A stretch of DNA of 64,000 nucleotides from positions 124,001 to 188,000 of the forward strand of contig NZ_JAWQFO010000008.1 of NCBI RefSeq assembly GCF_033436665.1, written 5' to 3'. A model generated the notes under the pieces. That model had not been told where the DNA came from, did no database searches, and saw only the letters and a list, made by a program, of their open reading frames with translations. Origin of the DNA: JAWQFO01 sp033436665. Its GTDB lineage: Bacteria; Pseudomonadota; Alphaproteobacteria; Rhodobacterales; Rhodobacteraceae. This document shows, piece after piece, positions 41,632-50,511 of the stretch; within the stretch, counting starts at the first letter, position 1, and every line of letters starts with the position of its first letter. The position numbers and the translations under genes were made by a program.

Positions 41632-42270
41632 ATGGGAATGGGGCGTTTGACCCGGGCGGCGCTGTGCGTGCTGACCGCAGGATTTCTGGGTGCCGGGGCC
41701 GTTGCGGCCAACCAGGTGGAACCGTTGCTCGAACAAGAGCGCTTGGGGCTGAACGCGGTGCCGCAAAGCCGGATTCAGGACTTCGTGCGCCCGCCGACAT
41801 CCAAGCCCCAGCCTGTGAACTATTCGCGGACGTGGCTCGATGCGCAGCCGGATCCCAAGGGTGGGCCCGAAATGCGCTGCCTCGCCGAAGCCCTTTATTT
41901 CGAGGCGCGCGGCGAGACGGTGAAAGGCCAGTTCGCCGTGGCCGAGGTGATCATGAACCGCGTGAAGTCCACGCGCTTTCCCGGCTCGGCCTGCGCGGTG
42001 ATCAACCAGGGAACCGGCAAGAAGTTCCAGTGCCAGTTCACCTACACCTGCGATGGCCACAAGGAGGTCATCCGCGAGAAGAAGGCTTTCGAGCGCGCCG
42101 CCAAGATTGCGCGGCTGATCCTCGACGGGCATGCGCCGCGTCTGACGGACGGGGCCACGCATTACCACACCAACAAGGTGAGCCCGCGCTGGAGCCGGGT
42201 TTTCACGCGCACCGCGTCGATCGGCGTCCACATCTTCTATCGCGCAGGCGTCCGGACCGCCTCGAACTGA
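41632..42270 (+). CDS. SleB-type cell wall hydrolase
   Basis: A 212-residue exported protein. A signal peptide ends near residue 26 (GAGAVAANQ). The Hydrolase_2/SleB domain occupies about 78-205: CLAEALYFEARGETVKGQFA contains the catalytic Glu in EARGE, and VAEVIMNRVKS, QCQFTYTCDG and TDGATHYHT complete it. SleB-family enzymes are lytic transglycosylases or amidases of peptidoglycan; here it is a vegetative Gram-negative member, not a spore enzyme. It is monocistronic, 153 nt after the PpdK-like gene. Confidence 0.88.
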   Translation: MGMGRLTRAALCVLTAGFLGAGAVAANQVEPLLEQERLGLNAVPQSRIQDFVRPPTSKPQPVNYSRTWLDAQPDPKGGPEMRCLAEALYFEARGETVKGQFAVAEVIMNRVKSTRFPGSACAVINQGTGKKFQCQFTYTCDGHKEVIREKKAFERAAKIARLILDGHAPRLTDGATHYHTNKVSPRWSRVFTRTASIGVHIFYRAGVRTASN

Positions 42271-42375
42271 CGCATTCGGGGCGTGGTCCGTCGCAAGGCA
42301 GGCTGATAAGCTGGCGACGCGGTCCATCGTGGCCGTGTCCGTTCCCGCCGGGGACAACCAGCAAGGGGCCGTCCG

Positions 42376-43296
42376 ATGACTTCCGAAATCCGCCTCGCCT
42401 TCGCGCATCCCTCCGAGCGCTCGGAGGCGACGGCCGCGGCGCAACCGCTCGACCGGATCTCGGTGCGGGATCATACCGTAGAGGTCGAGATCGGCGCCTT
42501 TCAGGCCGAACGCGGCGTCACCCAGCGGGTCTGTTTCAACATCGTCGTCGAAGTGCAGCCGCTCTCAGGTCCGGTCGATGACGACGTTGACCGCATCCTG
42601 TCTTACGACCGGGTCACCGAGGCGATCGCGGCGGAACTGGCGGCCGAGCGGATCAACCTGCTGGAGACGCTGGCCGAACGGGTGGCCGAACGCATCCTCG
42701 CCGAACCGCAGGCGATGCGGGTCTTCGTGCGTATAGAAAAGCTTGACCGCGGACCGGGTGCGCTGGGCGTCGAAATTGTGCGCGCGCGCGACCGGGCAAG
42801 GCTGGTCAGCGCCGAAGGTGACGCGCCACGTCCCGAGCTTGTCTACCTCGACAACGAGGCCATCGCCTCGCCGCGCCTCGGCGGCTGGATCGACCAGCTC
42901 GAAGCCATGGGCCGGCCGGTCGTATTTTGCGTCGGCGCTGCTGATGCGCCCGCGCCCCAAAGCGACCACCGCATGGCCCAGAGACGCATCGACCTGCTGG
43001 CTATCGAGCAGAATGCCTGGGTGCTCGCCGGTCGCGATCCACGCTGCGTCGTGGTTTCGACGCGGACCGAGCTCGACTGGGCAATGAAGAACGGCCGCAT
43101 GAGCGTCTGGGCGCCGTCGAAAATCGTGCTCGATGCCGTCGACGGCCCCTCGGCACAGCCCCGCGACGCGGTCGCGCTTGCGACATGGTTCGCGGCCACC
43201 CTCGAGGCGCAGGAAATGCTGATCATCGGCGACAGGGCGCCCGCTGACGCCTCCGTACTGTTGCGCCGCGTTCCTGCCGATCAGGCCCGGCTCTGA
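42376..43296 (+). CDS. folB: Dihydroneopterin aldolase-like FolB with long C-terminal extension
   Basis: A 306-residue protein. Residues about 22-140 are a FolB domain (RDHTVEVEIGAFQAERGVTQ, SYDRVTEAIAAEL, INLLETLAERVAERIL), which cleaves 7,8-dihydroneopterin in folate synthesis. The rest, about 145-306, is an extra domain that I do not recognise; it contains GRPVVFCVGAAD and EAQEMLIIGDRAP. FolB is normally about 120 residues. It starts an operon with folP (3 nt later) and glmM. Confidence 0.8.
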   Translation: MTSEIRLAFAHPSERSEATAAAQPLDRISVRDHTVEVEIGAFQAERGVTQRVCFNIVVEVQPLSGPVDDDVDRILSYDRVTEAIAAELAAERINLLETLAERVAERILAEPQAMRVFVRIEKLDRGPGALGVEIVRARDRARLVSAEGDAPRPELVYLDNEAIASPRLGGWIDQLEAMGRPVVFCVGAADAPAPQSDHRMAQRRIDLLAIEQNAWVLAGRDPRCVVVSTRTELDWAMKNGRMSVWAPSKIVLDAVDGPSAQPRDAVALATWFAATLEAQEMLIIGDRAPADASVLLRRVPADQARL

Positions 43297-43299
43297 CGG

Positions 43300-44313
43300 A
43301 TGACGCGCTACTATCGCCCGCTGGTGCAATCGGGTCCTGCGCGCCCCGAAACGGCGCTGGCGCTTGCCGGTGGACCCTGCTGGTTCAGTCATGTCGAGGT
43401 GCTGGACCGCACAGCCCCGCCGAACGTGATGGCGGCGGACGCCTTGCCCGACGACTGGCGCGCGGCCCTCACGATGCCCCGGCAACCCATTGCCGGGCTC
43501 ACGCTGGACCGGCCGCGCATCATGGGCATCCTCAACGTCACCCCGGACAGTTTTTCTGACGGCGGCCTGCATGACACGGTGCCCGGCGTCCTGCGCGGTG
43601 CGGATGCGATGCAGGCTGCGGATATCCTCGATATCGGCGGCGAATCCACGCGCCCCGGGGCGGAAACCGTCCCGGACGCCGAAGAGATCGCCCGCGTCGT
43701 CCCGGCAATCACGGCGCTGCGTCAGGCCGGACACCGCCAGCCGATCTCGATCGACACGCGCAAGACCGCCGTGGCTCATGCCGCGATCGAGGCCGGGGCG
43801 GACATGGTCAACGATGTGGCCGGGTTCACATTCGACGCCGGTCTCGCGCCGCTTTGCGCGCACCACGGCCTGCCGGTCTGCGTGATGCATGCGCAAGGTG
43901 ACCCGCAGACCATGCAGGCCGACCCGCGATATGACGACGTGCTGCTCGACGTCTACGACTGGCTGTCGGACCGTATCGCCGTGCTGGTCGGGCAGGGCAT
44001 CCCGCGCGAGCGGATCGTCGCCGATCCGGGGATAGGCTTCGGCAAGACCCTCGACCACAACCTTGCGCTCATTGCCCGGCTGAGCCTTTTTCACGGGCTC
44101 GGCGTGCCCCTGTTGCTCGGCGCGTCGCGCAAGCGGTTCATCGGAACCATCGGCAAGGCCGAGGCGCCGCGCGACCGGATGCCCGGATCGATTGCGGTTG
44201 CGATCGCGGCCTTGCAACACGGGACACAAATCGTGCGCGTCCACGACGTGGCCGAGACCGCACAGGCCATTGCGCTCTGGCGCGCGAGCGTGGCAGGAGA
44301 GGCGCATGAGTAA
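43300..44313 (+). CDS. folP: Dihydropteroate synthase
   Basis: A 337-residue TIM-barrel enzyme joining p-aminobenzoate to the pterin, the sulfonamide target. Signatures are MGILNVTPDSFSDGG near 75-89, ILDIGGESTRPGA, SIDTRKTAVA and DPGIGFGKTLDHNL. The N-terminus, about 70 residues, is longer than in E. coli FolP. It follows folB by 3 nt and overlaps the glmM start by 8 nt. Confidence 0.95.
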   Translation: MTRYYRPLVQSGPARPETALALAGGPCWFSHVEVLDRTAPPNVMAADALPDDWRAALTMPRQPIAGLTLDRPRIMGILNVTPDSFSDGGLHDTVPGVLRGADAMQAADILDIGGESTRPGAETVPDAEEIARVVPAITALRQAGHRQPISIDTRKTAVAHAAIEAGADMVNDVAGFTFDAGLAPLCAHHGLPVCVMHAQGDPQTMQADPRYDDVLLDVYDWLSDRIAVLVGQGIPRERIVADPGIGFGKTLDHNLALIARLSLFHGLGVPLLLGASRKRFIGTIGKAEAPRDRMPGSIAVAIAALQHGTQIVRVHDVAETAQAIALWRASVAGEAHE

Positions 44314-45652
44314 GCTTTTCGGTACCGACGGCGTCCGCGGGACGGCCAACATCCACCCCATGACGGCCGAGACCGCGCTGCGCATCGGCGCAGCCGTGGG
44401 CCGCTACTTCCGACCTGACGCCTCGGGCGTTCACCGGGTGGTGATCGGCAAGGACACGCGGCTGTCGGGCTACATGTTCGAGAACGCCCTAACCGCGGGT
44501 CTAACCTCGACCGGCATGAACGTTCTGCTGCTGGGTCCGGTGCCGACCCCGGCGGTGGGCCTTCTGACCCGCTCGATGCGCGCCGATCTCGGGGTGATGA
44601 TCTCGGCGAGCCACAACCCCGCGGACGACAACGGGATCAAGTTCTTCGGCCCGGACGGGTTCAAGCTCTCCGACAAAGTCGAGGCCGAGATAGAGGCGCT
44701 TGTCGCGGGCGGCGTCGAGGCCACCGAGGCGCAGGACATCGGGCGGGCCAAGCGCATCGACGACGGGCGCTTTCGCTACATCGAGCGCCTGAAATCGACT
44801 TTCCCGCGGCAGGTCCGGCTCGACGGGCTCAAGGTCGTGATCGACTGCGCCAACGGGGCGGCCTACCGGGTCGCGCCCGAGGCGCTGTGGGAACTCGGCG
44901 CGACCGTGGTGCCGGTGGGCGTCAGCCCGAATGGGCGCAACATCAACGATCATTGCGGCTCGACCCACCCCGAACTCGCGGCGGAATCCGTCGTGGCGCA
45001 CGGCGCAGATGTCGGCATTTCGCTTGACGGTGATGCCGACCGGGTGATCCTGATCGACGAGAAGGGCCAGGTCGGCGACGGCGACCAGCTGATGGCGCTG
45101 CTGGCGGCACGCTGGGCCGAGGAGGGCCGGCTGCGCAACGACGCGCTGGTGGCAACCGTGATGTCGAACCTCGGGCTTGAACGCTTTCTCGAGGGACGCG
45201 GGCTCAGGCTGGAACGCACGGCGGTCGGCGACCGATACGTGGTCGAGCGGATGCGCGAAGGCGGCTACAATCTCGGCGGCGAGCAGTCCGGACATATCGT
45301 GATGACCGATTACGCCACCACTGGCGACGGCCTGATGGCGGGCCTTCAGTTCCTAGGCGAGATGGTCCAATCAGGACGCCGGGCGTCAGAACTTCTGCAA
45401 AACTTCGAACCGGTGCCGCAGCTCCTGAAGAACGTGCGCTACGCCGATGGCCAGACGCCGCTCGAGGCCGGTCCGGTCAAGCAAGCGATCGCCCAGGCCG
45501 AGGCCGATCTCGGGCAGGGGGGCCGCCTGCTGATCCGCAAGTCGGGAACCGAGCCGCTTGTGCGGGTGATGGCCGAACACGAGGATGACGCGCTCATGCG
45601 GCGTGCCGTGGATTCGGTGATCGAGGCGGTGGCCGACGCGGTTTCGGTCTGA
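44306..45652 (+). CDS. glmM: Phosphoglucosamine mutase
   Basis: A 448-residue enzyme converting glucosamine 6-phosphate to glucosamine 1-phosphate for cell wall precursors. It begins MSKLFGTDGVRGTAN. The phosphoserine loop MISASHNPADDNG gives Ser102, the same position as in E. coli GlmM. The Mg2+ loop is SLDGDADRVILID, and GGEQSGHIV is the sugar-binding loop. The start overlaps folP by 8 nt, so translation is coupled. It converges on a DMT gene with 6 nt between stops. Confidence 0.96.
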   Translation: MSKLFGTDGVRGTANIHPMTAETALRIGAAVGRYFRPDASGVHRVVIGKDTRLSGYMFENALTAGLTSTGMNVLLLGPVPTPAVGLLTRSMRADLGVMISASHNPADDNGIKFFGPDGFKLSDKVEAEIEALVAGGVEATEAQDIGRAKRIDDGRFRYIERLKSTFPRQVRLDGLKVVIDCANGAAYRVAPEALWELGATVVPVGVSPNGRNINDHCGSTHPELAAESVVAHGADVGISLDGDADRVILIDEKGQVGDGDQLMALLAARWAEEGRLRNDALVATVMSNLGLERFLEGRGLRLERTAVGDRYVVERMREGGYNLGGEQSGHIVMTDYATTGDGLMAGLQFLGEMVQSGRRASELLQNFEPVPQLLKNVRYADGQTPLEAGPVKQAIAQAEADLGQGGRLLIRKSGTEPLVRVMAEHEDDALMRRAVDSVIEAVADAVSV

Positions 45653-45658
45653 GGCGTC

Positions 45659-46627
45659 CTACTGCAGTGGCGGTTGCCGGCTGCCATCGGTCTCGCGCGG
45701 GCGGTGGCCGAAGAGCCGGGTCAGAGCGCCGTACTGGCTGAGACCGACACCGACGAGGATCAGCGTCATCGCCAGCAGCAGAGAGCGGGGCATCGGCTCT
45801 CCGAGGACCACAGCCCCGAGGATCACCGACCAGACCGGAACCTGGTAGTTGGTCAGCGACATGAAGACCGGCCCGGCGCTGCGCACGACCAGCACCCGCA
45901 AGAGATTGGCGCCAGCGGTCGGCACCAGGCCCAGAAAGCCGATCAGGCCCATCGTCCAGGCATCGGGCAAGGGCGGCGGCCCTTCGACGGCAAAGGCCAC
46001 GGGTATGACGACGGTGGCACCGACCAGCAGCAGGACGGTTGCAAGACCGATCGGATCGGCATCGGGCAGGCGTCGCAGCAAGATCGAGCTGACGGCATAA
46101 CACGTCGCCACGCCAAGGCAGGCCGCGCGCCCCGCGAACTCGCGCGATGATCCGCTGGAATCGAAAGCCTGCCCGCCGATCAGGACGCAGACTCCGACGA
46201 ACCCGATGAGAAAGCCGGCGAACTTGCGCCAGCTCAGGGTCTCGCCGGGAACGAGGAAATGCGCGAGCGGCAATACGATGAGCGCGACCGCCGCCATCGA
46301 CACGCCCGCGAACCCCGACGTCACGTATTGCTGTCCCCATGAGAGCAACATGAAGGGAACGGCGGAGCTCAGCGCCCCGATGAGCCCGAGCGCGATCCAG
46401 TCGCCGCGCGGGACCGCGGCCCGGAACAGTGGCGCCCCGCGCGCCTGCCAAGCGGCAAGCATCAGCAGCGCCGCAAAACCGATCCGCCCGGCGGCCAGCC
46501 AGAACGGCGTGATGCCTTCCAGCGCAAGCTCCATGACCATGAAGGTGCCACCCCAGGTCAATCCGAGGATCCCGACCATCAGCCAGCTTTGCGCGGTGAT
46601 GCGAGGCGCGGTCATCGGGCGCGGCAT
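45659..46627 (-). CDS. EamA/DMT superfamily permease
   Basis: A 322-residue permease with ten hydrophobic segments and two EamA repeats: GLTWGGTFMVMELALEGI at the start, LTNYQVPVWSVILGAVVLGE in the second half. MTAPRITAQS four codons downstream of the first ATG is an alternative start; neither has a strong ribosome binding site. The cytoplasmic tail is short and ends HRPRETDGSRQPP. Substrate unknown. Confidence 0.85.
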   Translation of the reverse strand: MPRPMTAPRITAQSWLMVGILGLTWGGTFMVMELALEGITPFWLAAGRIGFAALLMLAAWQARGAPLFRAAVPRGDWIALGLIGALSSAVPFMLLSWGQQYVTSGFAGVSMAAVALIVLPLAHFLVPGETLSWRKFAGFLIGFVGVCVLIGGQAFDSSGSSREFAGRAACLGVATCYAVSSILLRRLPDADPIGLATVLLLVGATVVIPVAFAVEGPPPLPDAWTMGLIGFLGLVPTAGANLLRVLVVRSAGPVFMSLTNYQVPVWSVILGAVVLGEPMPRSLLLAMTLILVGVGLSQYGALTRLFGHRPRETDGSRQPPLQ

Positions 46628-46693
46628 ATCGCGCCCCGGAACCTTGGCGGCACGGCCCGAGTTTGTCGGTACCGAAGCCCGAGGAGATCCGGA

Positions 46694-46855
46694 ATGGACA
46701 TCGTCACCTTCTGCATCGCGCTGTCGCTTCTGGCCGTCGTCGCCGGATCATCGATGATTGCCGTCGCGGCTGTCGCGCGCAATGCGCGGGAGACCAGCGC
46801 GGCGCATCGCACGACACGAGCGCAGACATTCAAGCGTCGCGCGAAATCTGCCTGA
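46694..46855 (+). CDS. Small single-pass membrane protein
   Basis: A 53-residue frame, MDIVTFCIALSLLAVVAGSS then a second hydrophobic run to about residue 28, followed by a strongly basic tail ending KRRAKSA. GAGGAGATCCGGA before the ATG is a good ribosome binding site. It diverges from the DMT permease gene, whose start is 66 nt away. No family is recognised, but composition and the ribosome binding site support a real gene. Confidence 0.5.
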   Translation: MDIVTFCIALSLLAVVAGSSMIAVAAVARNARETSAAHRTTRAQTFKRRAKSA

Positions 46856-47158
46856 CAAGGCTCACGCGAAAATATCGCACATGTCTCGACAGTTCGAGAC
46901 AATTGGTCAGCGAGGCGCGACCCGAAATTCACTTTTTCCAAGTTTTTCCCCGATACTTCGCAAGAAAACCGCCGCACAGCCCGTTCGCCGCCGCAATGTC
47001 CGGACCTGGTCCATCATGCTGCCGCAGTCGGATGGTCAGTAGAGCACAGTCCCATTGGCCTTAATGGTCGAAGGGTCGCCTGCCCGGTGGTGCCGCTCGT
47101 GCCCCTGGCGGGCGATCCTCGCAGCCAAGGGAATTTAACGAGTGCTCCTGTTGTGTAG
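46856..47158. other. Intergenic region with several hairpins
   Basis: No gene is seen. GTCTCGA and TCGAGAC (46883-46889 and 46894-46900) form a perfect hairpin close after the small-protein stop, followed by an AT-rich stretch (46920-46970). CCATT and AATGG (47052-47056 and 47063-47067) form a second, weaker one. The first could be the small gene's terminator. A small RNA is possible but not shown. Confidence 0.4.
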
Positions 47159-47186
47159 GAATGGCCCGGCCCGCGCCGGGCCATTC
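47159..47186 (-). terminator. Strong hairpin downstream of ilvC
   Basis: GAATGGCCCGGC (47159-47170) and GCCGGGCCATTC (47175-47186) are perfect 12-bp arms with a 4-nt loop, 28 nt after the ilvC stop on the minus strand. The following bases on that strand (CTACACAAC) have no T-tract, so termination may need a factor. Confidence 0.7.
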
Positions 47187-47213
47187 TCATTTGGAGGGTG
47201 TTCTCGCTCCGCG

Positions 47214-48236
47214 TCAGTTCTTGGCCTTGTCGACCATCTTGCCGGCGGAGATCCAGGGCATCATGCCGCGCAGCTTCTCGCCGACCTCTTCGATCTGGTG
47301 GGCATCGTTCATCCGGCGCGTGCCCTTGAAGAACGGTTGGCCGACAGCGTTTTCCTGCATGAAGTCACGCACGAACTTGCCGGTCTGGATGTCGCGCAAA
47401 ATTGCCTTCATTCGCGCCTTGGTTTCGTCGTAGGGCAGGACCCGCGGGCCCGAGACGTATTCGCCGTATTCCGCGGTATTCGAGATCGAGTAGTTCATGT
47501 TGGCGATGCCGCCCTCGTAGATCAGGTCCACGATTAGCTTCACCTCGTGCAGGCACTCGAAATAGGCCATCTCCGGGGCGTAGCCGGCCTCGACCAGCGT
47601 CTCGAACCCCATCCGGATCAGTTCCACCAGACCGCCGCACAGAACCGCCTGCTCGCCGAAAAGGTCGGTTTCGCACTCTTCCTTGAAGTCGGTTTCGATG
47701 ATGCCCGAGCGTCCGCCGCCGATGGCCGAGCAGTAGGACAGGCCGATTTCCAGCGCCTTGCCCGACGCGTCGTTGTCGACCGCGACAAGGCAGGGCACGC
47801 CGCCGCCCTTGACGTACTCGCCGCGCACCGTGTGGCCGGGGCCTTTGGGCGCCATCATGATGACGTCGACACCTTCCTTTGGCTCGATCAGGCCGAAGTG
47901 AATGTTGAGGCCGTGGGCAAAGGCGATCGCCGCACCTTCGCGGATATTGTCGTGAACGTACTTGCGGTAGGTCTCGGCCTGCAACTCGTCGGGCATGGTA
48001 AACATGATCAGGTCGGCCCAGGCCGCCGCCTCGGAAATGCCCATGACCTTCAGGCCCTCGCCTTCGGCCTTTTTCGCCGAGGGGCTGCCGTCGCGCAGAG
48101 CCACGACCACGTTCTTGGCGCCGCTGTCACGCAGGTTCAGCGCATGGGCGTGGCCTTGCGAGCCGTAGCCGAGGATGGCCACCTTCTTGTCCTTGATGAG
48201 GTTCACGTCGCAGTCACGATCGTAGTAGACGCGCAT
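47214..48236 (-). CDS. ilvC: Ketol-acid reductoisomerase (NADP+)
   Basis: A 340-residue class I enzyme of valine, leucine and isoleucine synthesis, rearranging and reducing acetolactate. The N-terminal Rossmann motif is VAILGYGSQGHAHALNL near 18-34. The catalytic region has MMAPKGPGHTVRGEY, GGRSGIIETDFKEE, ETDLFGEQAVLCGG and AYFECLHEVKLIVDLIYEGG. The start MRVYYDRDCD follows AAGGATAT. It diverges from two Lrp/AsnC genes, and the 136-nt gap holds a perfect inverted repeat that may control both directions. Confidence 0.97.
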   Translation of the reverse strand: MRVYYDRDCDVNLIKDKKVAILGYGSQGHAHALNLRDSGAKNVVVALRDGSPSAKKAEGEGLKVMGISEAAAWADLIMFTMPDELQAETYRKYVHDNIREGAAIAFAHGLNIHFGLIEPKEGVDVIMMAPKGPGHTVRGEYVKGGGVPCLVAVDNDASGKALEIGLSYCSAIGGGRSGIIETDFKEECETDLFGEQAVLCGGLVELIRMGFETLVEAGYAPEMAYFECLHEVKLIVDLIYEGGIANMNYSISNTAEYGEYVSGPRVLPYDETKARMKAILRDIQTGKFVRDFMQENAVGQPFFKGTRRMNDAHQIEEVGEKLRGMMPWISAGKMVDKAKN

Positions 48237-48321
48237 CGGAATATCCTTTTCTTGCTGGTCGTCGTTCGCGGGCAGATTACGGTCTGGACGCGGGATTGCC
48301 ATTGCGCCGCGTAGAAAAGTC

Positions 48322-48347
48322 GCGCATGAAATGCATCTGTCATGCGC
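48322..48347. promoter_or_regulatory. Candidate Lrp-type operator between ilvC and the lrp pair
   Basis: GCGCATGA (48322-48329) and TCATGCGC (48340-48347) are perfect 8-bp arms with a 10-nt spacer that itself contains ATGCAT. It is 25 nt before the first Lrp start and about 85 nt before ilvC. A dimeric regulator, probably one of the adjacent Lrp proteins, is the natural candidate to bind it. Confidence 0.5.
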
Positions 48348-48372
48348 AAGATAAGAGGTCTGTGGAAAATTC

Positions 48373-48828
48373 ATGCTCGACGACCTCGATCGCCGCATCC
48401 TTCGGTACTGGCAGTCCGAACCGTCGCTGTCCCCGGCCGAACTGGCCGATCGCTGCGCGACGAGCCCGGGCACATGCGCGCGCCGCATCGCGCGCATGCA
48501 GGAGAGCGGCATCGTACGCGGCGTCTCGGCGGTCATCGACTGGGCGGCGCTGGGCTTCGGCGTCGAGGTGTCGTTGCGGGTGACGCTCGACAAGACGCAG
48601 GCGCGCGCCTTCGACGAGTTTCTCGAGGCAGCCCGCGACGTCCGCGAGGTCACCGAGATCCAGACCTTCCTCGGACGTGTCGACGTGCGCTTGCACATCA
48701 TCGCGCGCGACATGGCGCACTATCAGGACATCTACCGCCATCGCGTCCTGACCTTGCCGCATATTGCCGACATCGAGGCGCTGATGCTGGTCTCGCGCCT
48801 CAAGGACGCCGAAAGCCTGCCGGTATGA
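48373..48828 (+). CDS. Lrp/AsnC family regulator, first of a pair
   Basis: A 151-residue protein. An AsnC-type winged helix-turn-helix (about 1-58, DDLDRRILRYWQSEPSLSPA with ADRCATSPGTCARRIARM) is followed by the AsnC ligand-binding/oligomerisation domain (about 65-145). Such regulators sense amino acids. It is divergent from ilvC and its stop overlaps the next regulator's start (ATGA), suggesting that the two are made together and might form mixed oligomers. Branched-chain amino acids are a plausible ligand, from context only. Confidence 0.88.
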   Translation: MLDDLDRRILRYWQSEPSLSPAELADRCATSPGTCARRIARMQESGIVRGVSAVIDWAALGFGVEVSLRVTLDKTQARAFDEFLEAARDVREVTEIQTFLGRVDVRLHIIARDMAHYQDIYRHRVLTLPHIADIEALMLVSRLKDAESLPV

Positions 48829-49283
48829 TCGACCTGGACGAAATCGACCGCGACCTGCTGCGCGAGTTGTCGCGGGATGCCACGCAGAACGCCGGGGCGC
48901 TGGGCCGCAGGCTCGGCCTGTCGCAGCCTGCGACGTGGCGGCGGATCCGGCGGCTCGAGACCGCCGGGATCCTGCGCGGCCGACGCCTGCATCTCGATGC
49001 CGAGGCTCTGGGGTTCGGGGTGACCGTGTTCCTCGGCGTCAAGCTCGTCACCAAGGGGCAGGTCGATCTGGGGGACTTCGAACGCGCGGTCAGCGCCATT
49101 CCCGAGGTGCAGACCGTCGAGCATGTTCTGGGTCTCTACGACTACCGCCTGCGCGTGGTGGCCCGCGACATTCCCGATTTCGAGCGGATCCTGCGCCGGC
49201 GCATCATGACCCTGCCGGGAGCCGGTGCGGTCGAGGCCAACGTCCTTCTCAACGAAGAGCGGCGGCCCGGCCCGATCGGTTGA
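48825..49283 (+). CDS. Lrp/AsnC family regulator, second of a pair
   Basis: A 152-residue protein with the same layout: HTH at about 1-60 (DLDEIDRDLLRELSRDATQN, LGLSQPATWRRIRRLE) and AsnC domain at about 68-145 (VFLGVKLVTKGQ, VEHVLGLYDYRLRVVARD). It differs clearly from its neighbour, so they are not a recent duplication. It overlaps the first regulator by 4 nt. The PLP aminotransferase gene lies 83 nt downstream. Confidence 0.88.
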   Translation: MIDLDEIDRDLLRELSRDATQNAGALGRRLGLSQPATWRRIRRLETAGILRGRRLHLDAEALGFGVTVFLGVKLVTKGQVDLGDFERAVSAIPEVQTVEHVLGLYDYRLRVVARDIPDFERILRRRIMTLPGAGAVEANVLLNEERRPGPIG

Positions 49284-49366
49284 TCTCTGACGCGGCACTG
49301 TGCGCGGGGCTTTGCCTTTGCGGCGCAAGCGGGTAGGACAGCCGCAGCCAGACAGGAGGTTTCACC

Positions 49367-50494
49367 ATGCCCGCACTGCTCGATACCATCGATCCCGAAG
49401 GGCTCGAGGAATTTTCGGTCGTCTTCACCGACCGCTCGCTCAACCACATGAGCGCGGCGTTCCAGGAGGTCATGCGCGACATTTCCGAGACGCTGCCCGC
49501 GGTCTACAAGGCCCATGCGGTCGCGGTCGTGCCGGGCGGCGGCACCTACGCGATGGAGGCCGTGGCGCGGCAGTTCGCGCGCGATGCCGAGGTACTGGTC
49601 GTGCGCAACGGCTGGTTCTCCTATCGATGGAGCCAGATCATCGAAACCGGCGGGCTGACCGCATCGGCGACTGTGATGAAGGCCCGGCCCGCGGGCAATT
49701 CCCATCCCGCACCCTTCGCACCGGCACCGATCGAGGAGGTGGTGGCCGAGATTCGCGCCACGCGGCCCCAGGTCGTCTTTGCGCCGCATGTCGAAACCTC
49801 GGCCGGGGTGATCCTGCCCGATGACTACCTGTCGCAACTGGCCGCGGCGGCGCATGAGGTCGGCGCGTTGATGGTGCTCGACTGCATCGCCAGCGGCTGC
49901 GCCTGGGTGGACATGGGTGCGCTCGGCATAGACGTGCTGATCTCGGCGCCGCAGAAGGGCTGGTCGGCCGCCCCCTCGGCCGGTCTGGTCATGCTGTCGG
50001 AGCGTGCATCGGACCGTCTGGCCGAGACCAGGTCGGACAGTTTCGCGGTCGATCTCGGCAAGTGGCGCGCAATCATGAAGGCCTACGAGGACGGCGGCCA
50101 TGCCTATCACGCGACGATGCCGACGGATGCGTTGCGCGGCTTTCGCGACACCATGCTGGAGATGAAGGCACACGGCTTCGACAGGCTGAAGGAGGCGCAG
50201 TGGCGGCTCGGGGACGGGGTGCGCGCGATGCTGGCGCGCCGCGGCGTCGTGTCGGTTGCCGCCGAGGGCTTCGGCGCGCCGGGCGTCGTGGTCTGCTACA
50301 CGGCCGACCCCGAAGTGCAGTCGGGGCGCAAGTTCGCAGCGCAGGGCATGCAGATCGCTGCCGGGGTACCGTTGCAATGCGACGAGCCGGAAGATTTCCG
50401 AACCTTCCGCATCGGGCTTTTCGGGCTCGACAAGCTTTATGACACCGATGCCACGCTGGCGCGACTGGAACGGGTGGTCAACAAGGTACTCTGA
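49367..50494 (+). CDS. Class V (alanine-glyoxylate/serine-pyruvate type) aminotransferase
   Basis: A 375-residue PLP enzyme. VVPGGGTYAMEAVARQF (about 53-69) contacts the cofactor phosphate, VLDCIASGCAWVDM carries the cofactor-binding Asp, and the PLP lysine is in SAPQKGWSAAPSAG near 202. The C-terminal domain ends with RIGLFGLDKLYD. The fold group includes alanine-glyoxylate, serine-pyruvate and 2-aminoethylphosphonate transaminases; sequence alone does not decide. AGGAGG precedes the ATG. It follows the two Lrp genes and is a possible target. Confidence 0.8.
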   Translation: MPALLDTIDPEGLEEFSVVFTDRSLNHMSAAFQEVMRDISETLPAVYKAHAVAVVPGGGTYAMEAVARQFARDAEVLVVRNGWFSYRWSQIIETGGLTASATVMKARPAGNSHPAPFAPAPIEEVVAEIRATRPQVVFAPHVETSAGVILPDDYLSQLAAAAHEVGALMVLDCIASGCAWVDMGALGIDVLISAPQKGWSAAPSAGLVMLSERASDRLAETRSDSFAVDLGKWRAIMKAYEDGGHAYHATMPTDALRGFRDTMLEMKAHGFDRLKEAQWRLGDGVRAMLARRGVVSVAAEGFGAPGVVVCYTADPEVQSGRKFAAQGMQIAAGVPLQCDEPEDFRTFRIGLFGLDKLYDTDATLARLERVVNKVL

Positions 50495-50511
50495 CCGCCG
50501 CGGAACACACT

